Below, in pieces: positions 22,903 to 31,960 of a DNA stretch of 32,112 bases. Both the position numbers and the translations under genes were made by a program. Position 1 is the stretch's first letter. Each line of letters opens with the position of its first letter. Origin of the DNA: Porphyromonadaceae bacterium UBA7176 (GTDB lineage: Bacteria > Bacteroidota > Bacteroidia > Bacteroidales > Muribaculaceae); NCBI GenBank assembly GCA_002491245.1, contig DKVO01000025.1, positions 1-32,112 of the forward strand, given 5' to 3'. A model generated the notes under the pieces. It ran no database searches. It was given only the letters and a program-made list of their open reading frames with translations, and was not told the DNA's origin.

Positions 22903-22934
22903 ACACGCCCGGCGTTGGTTTGCGCCGGGCGTGT
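22903..22934. terminator. Bidirectional terminator between RiPP operon and fatty-acid oxidation genes
   Basis: Perfect 12-bp stem ACACGCCCGGCG/CGCCGGGCGTGT with an 8-base loop, between convergent genes. T-rich sequence follows on both sides (TTTCTTTG on minus, GATGTTTTGG on plus). Confidence 0.82.
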
Positions 22935-22955
22935 GATGTTTTGGGGTATTGTCTT

Positions 22956-24659
22956 TTACTTAATTCCGTAGGCAGCGAGGTCGTCGACGGTGCAGTTGTC
23001 GATAAATTCGCAGTGACGTGTTACTTCAGCCTCAATCATGCGTGTGTACACTTTGGCGGTGTTCACGAAGCTTTCGCAAGTCTTGGCGCTCACAAGGAGG
23101 AGGTATGCCATGATGATGTCGCCGGCCATTTCGACGAGGCGACGGGCATTGAAGTCAAGATATGCCGGGTTGTTGAGGTCGGTGACTTTCTTGACTGCGG
23201 CTTCGTATTTGGCGGTGAGGGCAGCAAGCTTGTGGGCCATTTCGCCGAGTTCGCCGGCGAAGCCTTCGGCTGCGTAGCCTTTCATCATGTCGAGGTAGAG
23301 TCCGGTGGTGACGTAGCGGATGGCGGCTACGACCTGAAGCTGGGTTGTGCCTTCGTAGATCGAGGTGATGCGTGCGTCGCGGTAAAGACGTTCACATGCA
23401 TAATCTTTCATGAAGCCCGAGCCACCGTGGATCTGGATGCAGTCGTAGGCGTTCTGGTTGCAGTATTCGCTGCCGAGGCCTTTTGCAAGTGGGGTGAGTG
23501 CGTCGGCGAGACGGCTGTAGTGCTTCATCTCGGCGCGTTCATCGGCAGTGAGGCTGCGTTCGCGTGCGATGTCTTCGTAAATCTTGTACATGTCGACGAA
23601 GCGCGAGCATTCGTAGAGGAGGGCACGGCTGGCATCGAGTTTGGCTTTCATGGTGGCGAGCATCTCGCTCACTGCCGGGAATTCGATGATGGCTTTGCCG
23701 AACTGACGGCGCTCAAGAGCATACTGGTATGCCTCACGGTAAGCGAGTTCGCTTACGCCGACGCTCTGGGCTGCGATGCCGAGACGGGCACCGTTCATCA
23801 GTGCCATCACATATTTGATGAGGCCGAGGCGGCGGTTGCCGCAAAGCTCTGCAGGGGCGTTCTTGTATACGAGTTCGCAAGTGGGCGAGCCTTTGATACC
23901 CATCTTGTTTTCGATGCGGCGTACGGTTACGCCACCATTACGCTTGTCGTAGATGAACATCGAGAGGCCACGGCCGTCTTTTGTGCCTTCTTCGCTACGG
24001 GCGAGGACGAGGTGGATGTCGCTGTCACCGTTGGTGATGAAACGCTTCACACCATTGAGCACCCATGTGCCGTCTTCTTTCTGAGTGGCTTTGAGCATCA
24101 CACTCTGAAGGTCAGAGCCGGCGTCGGGTTCGGTGAGGTCCATCGACATGGTCTCGCCTTCGCATACACGGGGTATGTATTTGGCGCGCTGCTCGTCGTT
24201 GCCGAACTCGTAGAGGGTTTCGGCGCAGTCCTGGAGGCCCCAAAGGTTCTCGAAGCCTGTGTCGGCACGGCTTACGATCTCGGCAGCCATGATGTAGGGA
24301 GTGATGGGGAAGTTGAGACCTCCGAAGCGACGGGGCATGGCCATGCCCATGAGGCCGGCCTTGCGGCATACATCGAGGTTCTCGATGGTGGCGTCGGCGT
24401 AGTATGCGCGGCCGTCGGCGCAAGATGCGCCCTGGTGGTCGACAGCTTCAGCATTGGCTGCGATAGTGTTGCCGCAGATATCGCCTACGATATCGAGGAC
24501 ACGCTCGTAGTTGTCCATCGCATCGTTGAAGTCGGTGGGGGCGTAGTCGTATTTTTCGGCTTCGGTGTAGTTTCTTTCGCGGAGTGCAACGATCTTCTCC
24601 ATCAGGGGGTGGTGGAGGTGGTGCTTGAGATCGGCGTTGTCTGTATAGAAATTAGCCAT
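22956..24659 (-). CDS. Acyl-CoA dehydrogenase family protein
   Basis: FAD-dependent oxidation of an acyl-CoA, passing electrons to the ETF encoded just upstream. The 567-residue protein has the family signature MDLTEPDAGSDLQS (about residues 163-176), ERRQFGKAIIEFPAVSEMLA in the C-terminal helical domain, and IHGGSGFMKDYACERLYRDA with YEGTTQLQ, where the catalytic-base Glu is expected. About 150 extra residues after the catalytic part place it with the longer (AcdB/FadE-like) forms. Substrate chain length cannot be told; butyryl-CoA-type or short-chain use is plausible for a gut anaerobe. It follows etfA by 6 bp and ends at the bidirectional terminator. Confidence 0.92.
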   Translation of the reverse strand: MANFYTDNADLKHHLHHPLMEKIVALRERNYTEAEKYDYAPTDFNDAMDNYERVLDIVGDICGNTIAANAEAVDHQGASCADGRAYYADATIENLDVCRKAGLMGMAMPRRFGGLNFPITPYIMAAEIVSRADTGFENLWGLQDCAETLYEFGNDEQRAKYIPRVCEGETMSMDLTEPDAGSDLQSVMLKATQKEDGTWVLNGVKRFITNGDSDIHLVLARSEEGTKDGRGLSMFIYDKRNGGVTVRRIENKMGIKGSPTCELVYKNAPAELCGNRRLGLIKYVMALMNGARLGIAAQSVGVSELAYREAYQYALERRQFGKAIIEFPAVSEMLATMKAKLDASRALLYECSRFVDMYKIYEDIARERSLTADERAEMKHYSRLADALTPLAKGLGSEYCNQNAYDCIQIHGGSGFMKDYACERLYRDARITSIYEGTTQLQVVAAIRYVTTGLYLDMMKGYAAEGFAGELGEMAHKLAALTAKYEAAVKKVTDLNNPAYLDFNARRLVEMAGDIIMAYLLLVSAKTCESFVNTAKVYTRMIEAEVTRHCEFIDNCTVDDLAAYGIK

Positions 24660-24665
24660 TGTTGC

Positions 24666-25694
24666 TTACTTGGAGTTTTTCTTGTAATACTTTATAAGTT
24701 TGGGCACGATCTCTTCCATGTCGCCGGTGATGACGTAGTCGGCGATGGTGTTGATGGGAGCGTTGGGATCGTTGTTGATCGATATGATGATCGAGCTTTC
24801 CTGCATGCCGGCGATGTGCTGGATCTGTCCGGAGATACCGCAGGCGATGTAGAGTTTCGGGCGGACAGTCACACCGGTCTGGCCGATCTGACGTTCGTGT
24901 TCGATGAAGCCGGCGTCGACAGCTGCACGCGAGGCGCCAACTTCCGCACCGAGGGTCTTGGCGAGGTCGAAGAGCAGCTGGAAGTTCTCTTTGCTGCCTA
25001 CGCCGTAGCCACCGGCCACGATGATGGGTGCGTTCTTGATGTTAATTTTCGATTTCTCGATCTGACGGTCGATGATCTCGACTGCGAAGTCGGTGTCGTC
25101 GACATATTTTTTAGCATCGAGGTTGATTACATCGCCTTTGTGGTCGGCGTTGTAGATTTCTTTCTTCATCACGCCCTCGCGCACGGTTGCCATCTGGGGA
25201 CGGCACTCGGGGTTGACAATCGTGGCAACGATGTTGCCGCCGAAAGCCGGACGGATTTGGTAGAGGAGGTCGGTGTATTCCTTGCCGGTCTTGACGTCTT
25301 TGTGACCGCCGATCTCGAGGGCGGTGCAGTCGGCGGTGAGGCCGCTGTGGAGGCACGAGCTTACACGGGGGCCGAGGTCACGGCCGATGCAAGTGGCGCC
25401 CATGAGGCATACCTGAGGTTTGATCTCGCGGAAGAGGTTGATCAATACTGCTGCATGAGGGTTTGATGTGTAGGGGTAGAGACGTTTGTCTTCCACTTTG
25501 TACACGACGTCGGCGCCGTAGGGGAATATTTGGCTTTCGATGCCGTCGAGCTTGTCGCCGATGACGAGAGCTTCGAGTTTGACACCTAATTTGTCGGCGA
25601 GTACGCGGCCCTTGGTAAGGAGCTCGAGGCTCACATCGGCTACTCGTCCTTCGTCGTATTCGCAGTATACTATGAGGTTGTTGTTGTCTGCCAT
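24666..25694 (-). CDS. etfA: Electron transfer flavoprotein alpha subunit
   Basis: Carries FAD and passes electrons from the acyl-CoA dehydrogenase. The C-terminal FAD domain is clear: IVAGGYGVGSKENFQLLFDL, GASRAAVDAGF, IGQTGVTVRPKLYIACGISG and QHIAGMQESSIIISIN. The start is set at the ATG at 25694 (MADNNNLIVYCEYDEGR, 342 residues), because the longer frame begins in the etfB stop. There is no ferredoxin domain. It forms an operon etfB-etfA-dehydrogenase; a close dehydrogenase/ETF set can also work as an electron-bifurcating complex in anaerobes, which the sequence alone does not settle. Confidence 0.94.
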   Translation of the reverse strand: MADNNNLIVYCEYDEGRVADVSLELLTKGRVLADKLGVKLEALVIGDKLDGIESQIFPYGADVVYKVEDKRLYPYTSNPHAAVLINLFREIKPQVCLMGATCIGRDLGPRVSSCLHSGLTADCTALEIGGHKDVKTGKEYTDLLYQIRPAFGGNIVATIVNPECRPQMATVREGVMKKEIYNADHKGDVINLDAKKYVDDTDFAVEIIDRQIEKSKINIKNAPIIVAGGYGVGSKENFQLLFDLAKTLGAEVGASRAAVDAGFIEHERQIGQTGVTVRPKLYIACGISGQIQHIAGMQESSIIISINNDPNAPINTIADYVITGDMEEIVPKLIKYYKKNSK

Positions 25695-25720
25695 AGCTTT
25701 ATTTGATTGGTCGGGCTGCA

Positions 25721-26593
25721 TCAGCCGATGGTGTGGTTGGCGATAAGTTCTTTGACAAGTTCTTCGATCTGGGCGTCGTCGTTGTCGAGGCGTCGGCTTT
25801 CTTTTGCAGTGAAGACTACGTTCTCGATCGATTTAACCTTTGTGGGCGATCCGGCGAGGCCAATCTGTTCGGGATCGGCTTCAACGAATGCTGCACCCCA
25901 TTCAGCGATGTTGAGTTCAGGGTGCGCTGCGAGGAAGGCTTTTTCGCTGTCGGAGAGATTGTTTGCTTCGCTGGCAGATGCCGCACGTTTGTATTTCATC
26001 ACGCGTTTTGCGTTGCGCGGACGGCACTCTGCTGCGCTTCCGTTGACTGTCACGACGCAGGGAAGAGGAGCTTTAACTGTCTCGACGCCATGCTCGAGGC
26101 GGCGTTTCACGATGATTTTGCCGTCTTCCACTCCAAGGATGTCTTCTGCGTATGTTACCTGAGGCAGGCCGAGTTTTTCGGCGATCTGGGGGCCAACCTG
26201 AGCGGTGTCGCCGTCGATTGCCTGACGTCCGCCAAGGATGATATCGCAGTTGCCGTGTTTCTTCACAGCCTGAGCCAGCGAGTATGATGTGGCGAGGGTG
26301 TCGGCACCGCCCAAGGCGCGGTCGGTGAGCACGATACCTTTGTCGGCTCCGCGGTACATGGCTTCACGTACAATCTCGGCAGCACGGGGGAGACCCATAG
26401 TGAGGAGGGTTACGGTGCTGCCGGGATGAGTTTCTTTCAGTCGGAGGGCTTGCTCGAGGGCATTGAGATCTTCCGGATTGAAGATTGCAGGCAGGGCGGC
26501 GCGGTTGATCGTGCCGTCTTCCTTCATTGCATCTTTGCCTACGTTGCGAGTGTCGGGCACCTGCTTTGCAAGCACTATGATGTTCAAACTCAT
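25721..26593 (-). CDS. etfB: Electron transfer flavoprotein beta subunit
   Basis: 290-residue partner of EtfA. It begins MSLNIIVLAKQVPDTRNV, the usual opening of EtfB, with NPEDLNALEQALRLKE at about residues 40-55 and the nucleotide-binding signature region ADTLATSYSLAQAV...DIILGGRQAIDGDTAQVGPQIAEKLG (in two runs, about 98-142). The stop lies 26 bp before the etfA start. It is first in the operon and has a -7 promoter box upstream at 26639-26646. Confidence 0.94.
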   Translation of the reverse strand: MSLNIIVLAKQVPDTRNVGKDAMKEDGTINRAALPAIFNPEDLNALEQALRLKETHPGSTVTLLTMGLPRAAEIVREAMYRGADKGIVLTDRALGGADTLATSYSLAQAVKKHGNCDIILGGRQAIDGDTAQVGPQIAEKLGLPQVTYAEDILGVEDGKIIVKRRLEHGVETVKAPLPCVVTVNGSAAECRPRNAKRVMKYKRAASASEANNLSDSEKAFLAAHPELNIAEWGAAFVEADPEQIGLAGSPTKVKSIENVVFTAKESRRLDNDDAQIEELVKELIANHTIG

Positions 26594-26638
26594 AATTACT
26601 TATTTTGTTGTGTTTTACTAATTTCTTGTTTCAGCCCA

Positions 26639-26646
26639 CAAAAGTA
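26639..26646 (-). promoter_or_regulatory. -7 box of the etfB-etfA-dehydrogenase operon
   Basis: TACTTTTG on the minus strand fits TAnnTTTG, 45 bp before the etfB start; a T-run rather than TTTG is at the -33 distance. Confidence 0.5.
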
Positions 26647-26782
26647 GTAAAAATTTGTTTGAGGGTAAAATAATTGGCCCAAAAGGGGTATTCGGGCAGT
26701 GTTAAAATTTCTTATCGGGGCATTGAGTTGTGCGATTTTTATAAAAATATTTAAAGCCTTTTGAACATGATGGCGCAAAAAC

Positions 26783-26813
26783 TTGACAAGGGGTCGAAAA
26801 TTTTGTAACTTTG
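26783..26813 (+). promoter_or_regulatory. Promoter of the T9SS protein-transglycosylase-uvrA operon
   Basis: TTG (26783-26785), 20-base spacer, TAACTTTG (26806-26813). The box ends 19 bp before the ATG at 26833, so the leader is very short. Confidence 0.72.
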
Positions 26814-26832
26814 TATTCTATACACCTCCGAT

Positions 26833-28158
26833 ATGAAATTTATCTTTTTGCCCATATTTTTGGTCGCTTTTTCTGTTTCCGCCCTTGATTTCGAAGGGTC
26901 GGCTCTTTCTCCGGTAGAGGTTTCGGCCGCGGCATCGACCGGTCTTGATGCCATTTATGTGGTGCCTGATGCTGATGGCGTCACGATGGTGTACACCGCC
27001 ATGTCGGCTGTTTCGCCAGTGCGTTGGTTGCGTTACTCGGCGATGGGTGCGGCATATGCCGAGGAGGTAGAGCCGCGTCGCGAAGGAGCCCGACTGTCGT
27101 TGCCTTGTGCCGACGGTGATATGGGTTATGTGATAGAAGAGGGCGGCCGCAGCCGCTACTATTGGGTGATAGATTACAGTGGGCACCGGCTTGACCTGCA
27201 GTCGATAAGACTGGCGGATAATCAGGATTGCGACCGCACGCATATCGGTTTCGAAGGCCGCGCGGAGGAGCTTGAAGCCTATGCCCCGACAGGCCGCCGG
27301 GTTGCCGTGGGCCGAGGATTGGAGGTGAGTTACAACTCCTTGGCCTTTGATGAGGAGTCTTTCGCATACCGCCCACAGCCGGTGACTGAGACTCTTGCCG
27401 GCATATCGTCGGGTTTCAGTGTCGATGCTCCGTTGGTGAACACGGCATTCACGCTTACCGGCGACCGGTTTCTGAAAGCCTGGGGTAGCGAGCAAAGTGT
27501 GGAGACACCTGTTTTTGTGACTCCGAGGGTCGATGCCCAGACGAGGGCCACGCAGGAGAGCCGGGATGTGGATAATGAGCAGACTGATGGCTCCGGTGAA
27601 GGTCTTGGCGGTTCGGCGCCGTGTGATATCGTGTTTGAGGCGGCGGTGTCGGATGCGGCGGTGTTCCACGAATGGCAGATTTCGCGCACGCCAGACTTCA
27701 GCGAAGTCATAAACTCGTACAACGATACAGAGTTCAGCTATACGTTTACAGAGCAGGGGACGACATATGTTCGTTTTAGTGCAGACAATGAGTCGGGCAC
27801 ATGTCCGTTTGAGACGACTGTATATAAAATTTTCATAGGCGAGTCGAAGCTTGAGATCCCAAATGCATTCTCGCCCGGAACTTCGCCCGGGGTCAACGAT
27901 GAATGGAAGGTGAGCTATAAGTCTATCGTCAGCTACCGCTGCAGCATCTTCAATCGCTGGGGTAAGAAGCTTTTCGAAAGTGATGACCCTTCTGTGGGCT
28001 GGAACGGTATGGTAGGAAACAAGGTTGTGCCCCCCGGCGTTTATTTTTATGTGATCAAGGCGGTCGGTGCCGACGGAGTGAAGTACGACAAGGCCGGCGA
28101 TATCAATATCATTGGTTTCAAAGATAATACGACTACAAATAATTCAGATACAGAGTGA
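26833..28158 (+). CDS. Secreted protein with T9SS type B sorting domain
   Basis: A 441-residue exported protein: signal peptide at 1-17 (MKFIFLPIFLVAFSVSA). The last ~100 residues carry the type B (gliding-motility-type, TIGR04131) C-terminal domain: IPNAFSPGTSPGVNDEWKV, YRCSIFNRWGKKLFES, WNGMVGNKVVPPGVYFYVIKA. In the family this domain directs passage of the outer membrane by the type IX system. Before it lies a PKD/Ig-like stretch (AAVSDAAVFHEWQISRTPD, YTFTEQGTTYVRFSADN). The N-terminal 230 residues are not recognised. It overlaps the transglycosylase start by one base (TGATG). The cargo role is unknown. Confidence 0.8.
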   Translation: MKFIFLPIFLVAFSVSALDFEGSALSPVEVSAAASTGLDAIYVVPDADGVTMVYTAMSAVSPVRWLRYSAMGAAYAEEVEPRREGARLSLPCADGDMGYVIEEGGRSRYYWVIDYSGHRLDLQSIRLADNQDCDRTHIGFEGRAEELEAYAPTGRRVAVGRGLEVSYNSLAFDEESFAYRPQPVTETLAGISSGFSVDAPLVNTAFTLTGDRFLKAWGSEQSVETPVFVTPRVDAQTRATQESRDVDNEQTDGSGEGLGGSAPCDIVFEAAVSDAAVFHEWQISRTPDFSEVINSYNDTEFSYTFTEQGTTYVRFSADNESGTCPFETTVYKIFIGESKLEIPNAFSPGTSPGVNDEWKVSYKSIVSYRCSIFNRWGKKLFESDDPSVGWNGMVGNKVVPPGVYFYVIKAVGADGVKYDKAGDINIIGFKDNTTTNNSDTE

Positions 28159-29084
28159 TGAATATCAAGATATTACCCTTTCTTTTCCTCGCAATGGCCC
28201 CTGTGGCCTACAGCCAGAGCGGCCAACCGATGTTTTCGGAAGTTTATAGCCCGGATGTACCGTCATCGGTGAAGCTGTGCGGCAAGACTATAGACCTTGA
28301 CCGTGCGGATATGTACGAACGGTATGACCGCGAGCTGAGCTCGATAGTGTATACCCACGGTACTACGATGCTTATCATCAAGCGAGCCAACCGCTATTTC
28401 CCTGAAATGGCTCCCATTTTACGGGAAAACGGTGTACCGGAAGATCTTCTCTATCTTGCATGTATCGAGAGTTCGCTCAACCCGAGGGCTTATTCACCTG
28501 CCAAAGCAGCCGGTTTCTGGCAGTTCATAACATCGGCAGCCAAGGAGTATGGTCTTGAGGTGAATGATGAAGTGGACGAGCGCTACAATCTTGAGAAGTC
28601 GACCCGAGCCGCCTGCCGCTATCTTAAAAAGGCATATGCCCGTTATGGCGACTGGCCATCGGCTATGGCAGCGTACAATGGCGGTAACGGCCGCATATCG
28701 CGCGAACTGGATTCACAGAATGCCGATACGTCGCTCGACCTTTACCTGACGGAGGAGACCACCCGTTATCCTTACCGTGTGATGGCGATGAAGACTGTGC
28801 TCGAAAATCCGGGCAAATATGGTTTCCGTCTTCGCGACGACCAGCTCTACCAGCCGCGTAAGTACAAGACCGTAGAGGTTTCGGGCCCTGTAGCCGACTG
28901 GGCTTCATGGGCTAAGGAACATGGAATATCGTATTCGATACTGAGGGAGGAAAATCCCTGGATACGAGCTAAGAAACTGACAAACAAAACCGGCAAGACA
29001 TACAAGGTGCGTATTCCGACGTCTGAGTCGATGTCGCGCAAAGCCGCCGGCACTAACACATACAACAAAGCTTGGACCCGATAA
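28158..29084 (+). CDS. MltD-like lytic murein transglycosylase (SLT domain)
   Basis: Cleaves the glycan strand of peptidoglycan. Signal peptide at the N-terminus (ends near PVAYSQ). The SLT domain runs from about residue 75 to 215, with the catalytic Glu in ACIESSLNP (E104 from the ATG at 28158; E105 if the GTG at 28155 is used), then AAGFWQFITSAAKEYGL and MAAYNGGNGRI. The last ~60 residues (WASWAKEHGISYSILREENP, TYKVRIP) look like a LysM-type wall-binding repeat. It is coupled to the T9SS-sorted gene before it and is followed within 2 bp by uvrA. Confidence 0.9.
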   Translation: MNIKILPFLFLAMAPVAYSQSGQPMFSEVYSPDVPSSVKLCGKTIDLDRADMYERYDRELSSIVYTHGTTMLIIKRANRYFPEMAPILRENGVPEDLLYLACIESSLNPRAYSPAKAAGFWQFITSAAKEYGLEVNDEVDERYNLEKSTRAACRYLKKAYARYGDWPSAMAAYNGGNGRISRELDSQNADTSLDLYLTEETTRYPYRVMAMKTVLENPGKYGFRLRDDQLYQPRKYKTVEVSGPVADWASWAKEHGISYSILREENPWIRAKKLTNKTGKTYKVRIPTSESMSRKAAGTNTYNKAWTR

Positions 29085-29086
29085 CG

Positions 29087-31951
29087 ATGCCGGAAGAAAA
29101 TCTGCTTGCACGGCCAGTGGCCGACGATGGTACGGAAGGTACTATCGAGGTGGTTGGAGCCCGTGTCAACAATCTCAAGAACATAGATGTGAGCATACCT
29201 CACCGCTCGCTAACGGTGGTTACCGGTCTGAGCGGAAGCGGCAAGTCGTCGCTTGCTTTCGATACGATTTTCGCAGAGGGTCAGCGGCGCTATATCGAGA
29301 CATTCTCGGCTTATGCCCGTAATATGTTGGGCAAACTTGAGCGTCCGGAGGTAGACCATATATCGGGTCTCTGTCCGGTGATAGCCATAGAGCAGAAGAC
29401 GATAAACCGCAATCCCCGAAGCACTATCGGCACCACGACAGAAGTGTATGACTTTCTTCGTCTTCTTTTTGCCCGTATCGGTAAGGCGAGGAGCTATGTG
29501 TCGGGGGCTGAGATGGTGAAGTATACCGACGAGAAAATTGTGGACCTCATACTCGAAAAGTATGACGGGCACAAGGTGTATATACTGGCACCTCTTGTAA
29601 AGAACCGCAAAGGACATTACAAGGACCTGTTCGAGCAATTGACGAAAAAGGGTTTTCTCAATGTGCGAGTCGACGGTACTCTTATGGAGATAACACCGGG
29701 GATGCGTCTGGACAGATATAAGAACCATAGTGTTGAACTTGTTATCGACCGCCTCAAGGTCAATGGCAAGGACCGTGAGCGGATATTGGCGTCGGTCGAC
29801 AGTGCTCTTGGGCAGGGAGACAAGGAGATGCTCGTGTGCGAGGCAGACACCGGCGAGGTTGCTTACTACAGCCAGGAGCTTATGGACCCGGTGTCGGGTA
29901 TATCGTACCATGATCCGGCACCACATAATTTTTCGTTCAATTCGCCTCAGGGGGCCTGTCCCCGTTGCAAGGGCTTGGGCTATGTCAATATAATAGACCG
30001 GGCCAAGATTGTGCCTAATGAGAAACTGAGCATACACGGAGGAGCACTTGTGCCGCTTGGTAAATACCGGGAGACCTTGATATTCTTGCAGATACGTGCG
30101 ATACTTGAGGCTAACGGCTATACGATAAAAACTCCTTTCGGCGAGCTGAGCGATGATGTGGTGGATGAGATATTTAACGGAACCACGTCGGTTCCGCGTC
30201 TTGCCGACAGTGCTTATTCGGGCCTCGATTATTTCAGAACTTACGATGGCATAATAAAGTTTATCGAGCAGACGGCCGATGAGGACGGGTCGTCGAAGGA
30301 GAAGAAATGGAGTGGCCAGTTCGCCTCGCGCTGTGTGTGTCCTGAGTGCGGTGGTGCCCGTCTGAACAAGGAGGCGCTTCACTTCTATGTCGACGGCAAG
30401 AATATAGCGGAGCTTTCGGCCCTCGATATCGATGACCTTGCAGAGTGGGCATCGACAGTGTCGGAGCGCCTTGATGACCGCGACCGCAAGATTGCCGGTG
30501 AGATTATCAAGGAGATTTCATCGCGACTGCGTTTCCTTGTCGATGTTGGCCTGAGTTATCTTCAGCTCAACCGTGCGTCGGCGACTCTGTCGGGTGGCGA
30601 GAGCCAACGCATCCGCCTTGCCACGCAGCTCGGCAGTGAGCTTGTGAATGTGCTTTATATTCTTGACGAGCCGTCGATAGGCTTGCATCAGCGTGACAAC
30701 CGACGCTTGATTGACTCGTTGAAACGTCTGCGAGACGCCATGAACACGATTGTGGTTGTGGAGCATGACAAGGATATAATGCTTGAAGCAGACTATGTTG
30801 TGGATATCGGTCCGGGAGCCGGCCGAAAGGGTGGCGAGGTGGTTTTCCAGGGTACTCCGGCCGATATGCTCAAGACGGAGACTGTGACAGCCCAGTATCT
30901 CAATGGCTCACGCAGGATAGAGACACCGACTGAGCGCCGCAAGGGTAACGGCAAGACAATCGTGCTCCGCGGCGCATCAGGTCATAATCTTCGTGATGTC
31001 GATTTCACTCTTGAGCTTGGTACGCTTACTGTAGTTGCCGGTGTGTCGGGCTCGGGTAAGTCTTCGCTTGTCAATGGTACTTTGCAGCCTATACTGAGCA
31101 AGTATTTCTACCGATCGCTTGAAGAGCCTCTGCCTTACCGAGAAATCGAGGGGGTGGAGAATATCGATAAGGTTGTGACTGTGGACCAATCGCCTCTCGG
31201 TCGTTCTCCCCGGTCTAATCCGGCGACATATACGGGAGTGTTTACTGATATCAGAAATCTATTTGTGGCTCTTCCTGAAGCTAAGATACGCGGATATAAG
31301 CCGGGCCGTTTCAGTTTTAATGTTTCGGGAGGCCGCTGCGAGGCGTGCAAGGGAAATGGCTACAAGACGATAGAGATGAACTTCTTGCCCGACGTGCTCA
31401 TTCCCTGCGAGGAGTGCCGTGGTAAGCGCTACAACCGCGAGACTCTTGAGGTGCGTTTCAAGGGTAAGTCGATAGCCGATGTGCTCGATATGACTATAAA
31501 CCAGGCCTGTGATTTCTTTGCCGGCATCCCGAATATATATAAGAAGATAAAGGTGTTGCAAGATATTGGTTTGGGATATATCAAGTTAGGGCAACCGTCG
31601 GCGACTCTTTCGGGAGGCGAGAACCAACGAGTGAAGCTTGCGACGGAGCTTGCCAAACGGGATACAGGCCGTACTCTCTTTATTCTTGATGAACCGACCA
31701 CTGGATTGCATTTCGATGATATCAACACGCTGATGGCTATACTCAACAAGCTTGTTGACCGTGGTAATACGGTGCTTGTGATTGAGCATAATCTTGATGT
31801 TTTGCGCATGGCTGACCGAATTGTGGATATGGGTCCTGAGGGAGGTCGCGGCGGCGGCCGCATCCTTGCTCAGGGTACTCCTGAGGAGGTTGCGGCAGCT
31901 GATTCGCCTACGGCTCCGTTTTTGCGCGAGGAGGGGATTTTCTTCCTATGA
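29087..31951 (+). CDS. uvrA: UvrABC excinuclease subunit A
   Basis: Damage-recognition ATPase of nucleotide excision repair. Two ABC modules: Walker A GLSGSGKSS near residue 48 and GVSGSGKSS near 660; ABC signatures ATLSGGESQRIRLATQLG and ATLSGGENQRVKLATELA; Walker B ILDEPS and ILDEPT. Zinc-module cysteine pairs are seen as ACPRCKGLG, CVCPECGGA, RCEACKGNG and CEECRGKR. 954 residues from the ATG at 29087, two bases after the transglycosylase stop; an in-frame ATG at 29072 would overlap that gene. It is the last gene of the operon. Bacteroidetes often carry more than one uvrA, so this need not be the only copy. Confidence 0.94.
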   Translation: MPEENLLARPVADDGTEGTIEVVGARVNNLKNIDVSIPHRSLTVVTGLSGSGKSSLAFDTIFAEGQRRYIETFSAYARNMLGKLERPEVDHISGLCPVIAIEQKTINRNPRSTIGTTTEVYDFLRLLFARIGKARSYVSGAEMVKYTDEKIVDLILEKYDGHKVYILAPLVKNRKGHYKDLFEQLTKKGFLNVRVDGTLMEITPGMRLDRYKNHSVELVIDRLKVNGKDRERILASVDSALGQGDKEMLVCEADTGEVAYYSQELMDPVSGISYHDPAPHNFSFNSPQGACPRCKGLGYVNIIDRAKIVPNEKLSIHGGALVPLGKYRETLIFLQIRAILEANGYTIKTPFGELSDDVVDEIFNGTTSVPRLADSAYSGLDYFRTYDGIIKFIEQTADEDGSSKEKKWSGQFASRCVCPECGGARLNKEALHFYVDGKNIAELSALDIDDLAEWASTVSERLDDRDRKIAGEIIKEISSRLRFLVDVGLSYLQLNRASATLSGGESQRIRLATQLGSELVNVLYILDEPSIGLHQRDNRRLIDSLKRLRDAMNTIVVVEHDKDIMLEADYVVDIGPGAGRKGGEVVFQGTPADMLKTETVTAQYLNGSRRIETPTERRKGNGKTIVLRGASGHNLRDVDFTLELGTLTVVAGVSGSGKSSLVNGTLQPILSKYFYRSLEEPLPYREIEGVENIDKVVTVDQSPLGRSPRSNPATYTGVFTDIRNLFVALPEAKIRGYKPGRFSFNVSGGRCEACKGNGYKTIEMNFLPDVLIPCEECRGKRYNRETLEVRFKGKSIADVLDMTINQACDFFAGIPNIYKKIKVLQDIGLGYIKLGQPSATLSGGENQRVKLATELAKRDTGRTLFILDEPTTGLHFDDINTLMAILNKLVDRGNTVLVIEHNLDVLRMADRIVDMGPEGGRGGGRILAQGTPEEVAAADSPTAPFLREEGIFFL

Positions 31952-31960
31952 TTGTTTGAG

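Noticed and set aside
22920..25466. 848-codon open frame on the plus strand
   Set aside because: It lies antisense to the acyl-CoA dehydrogenase and etfA genes, whose motifs are clear. The Val/Ala/Asp/His-rich composition is that of a complementary-frame shadow in GC-rich DNA.
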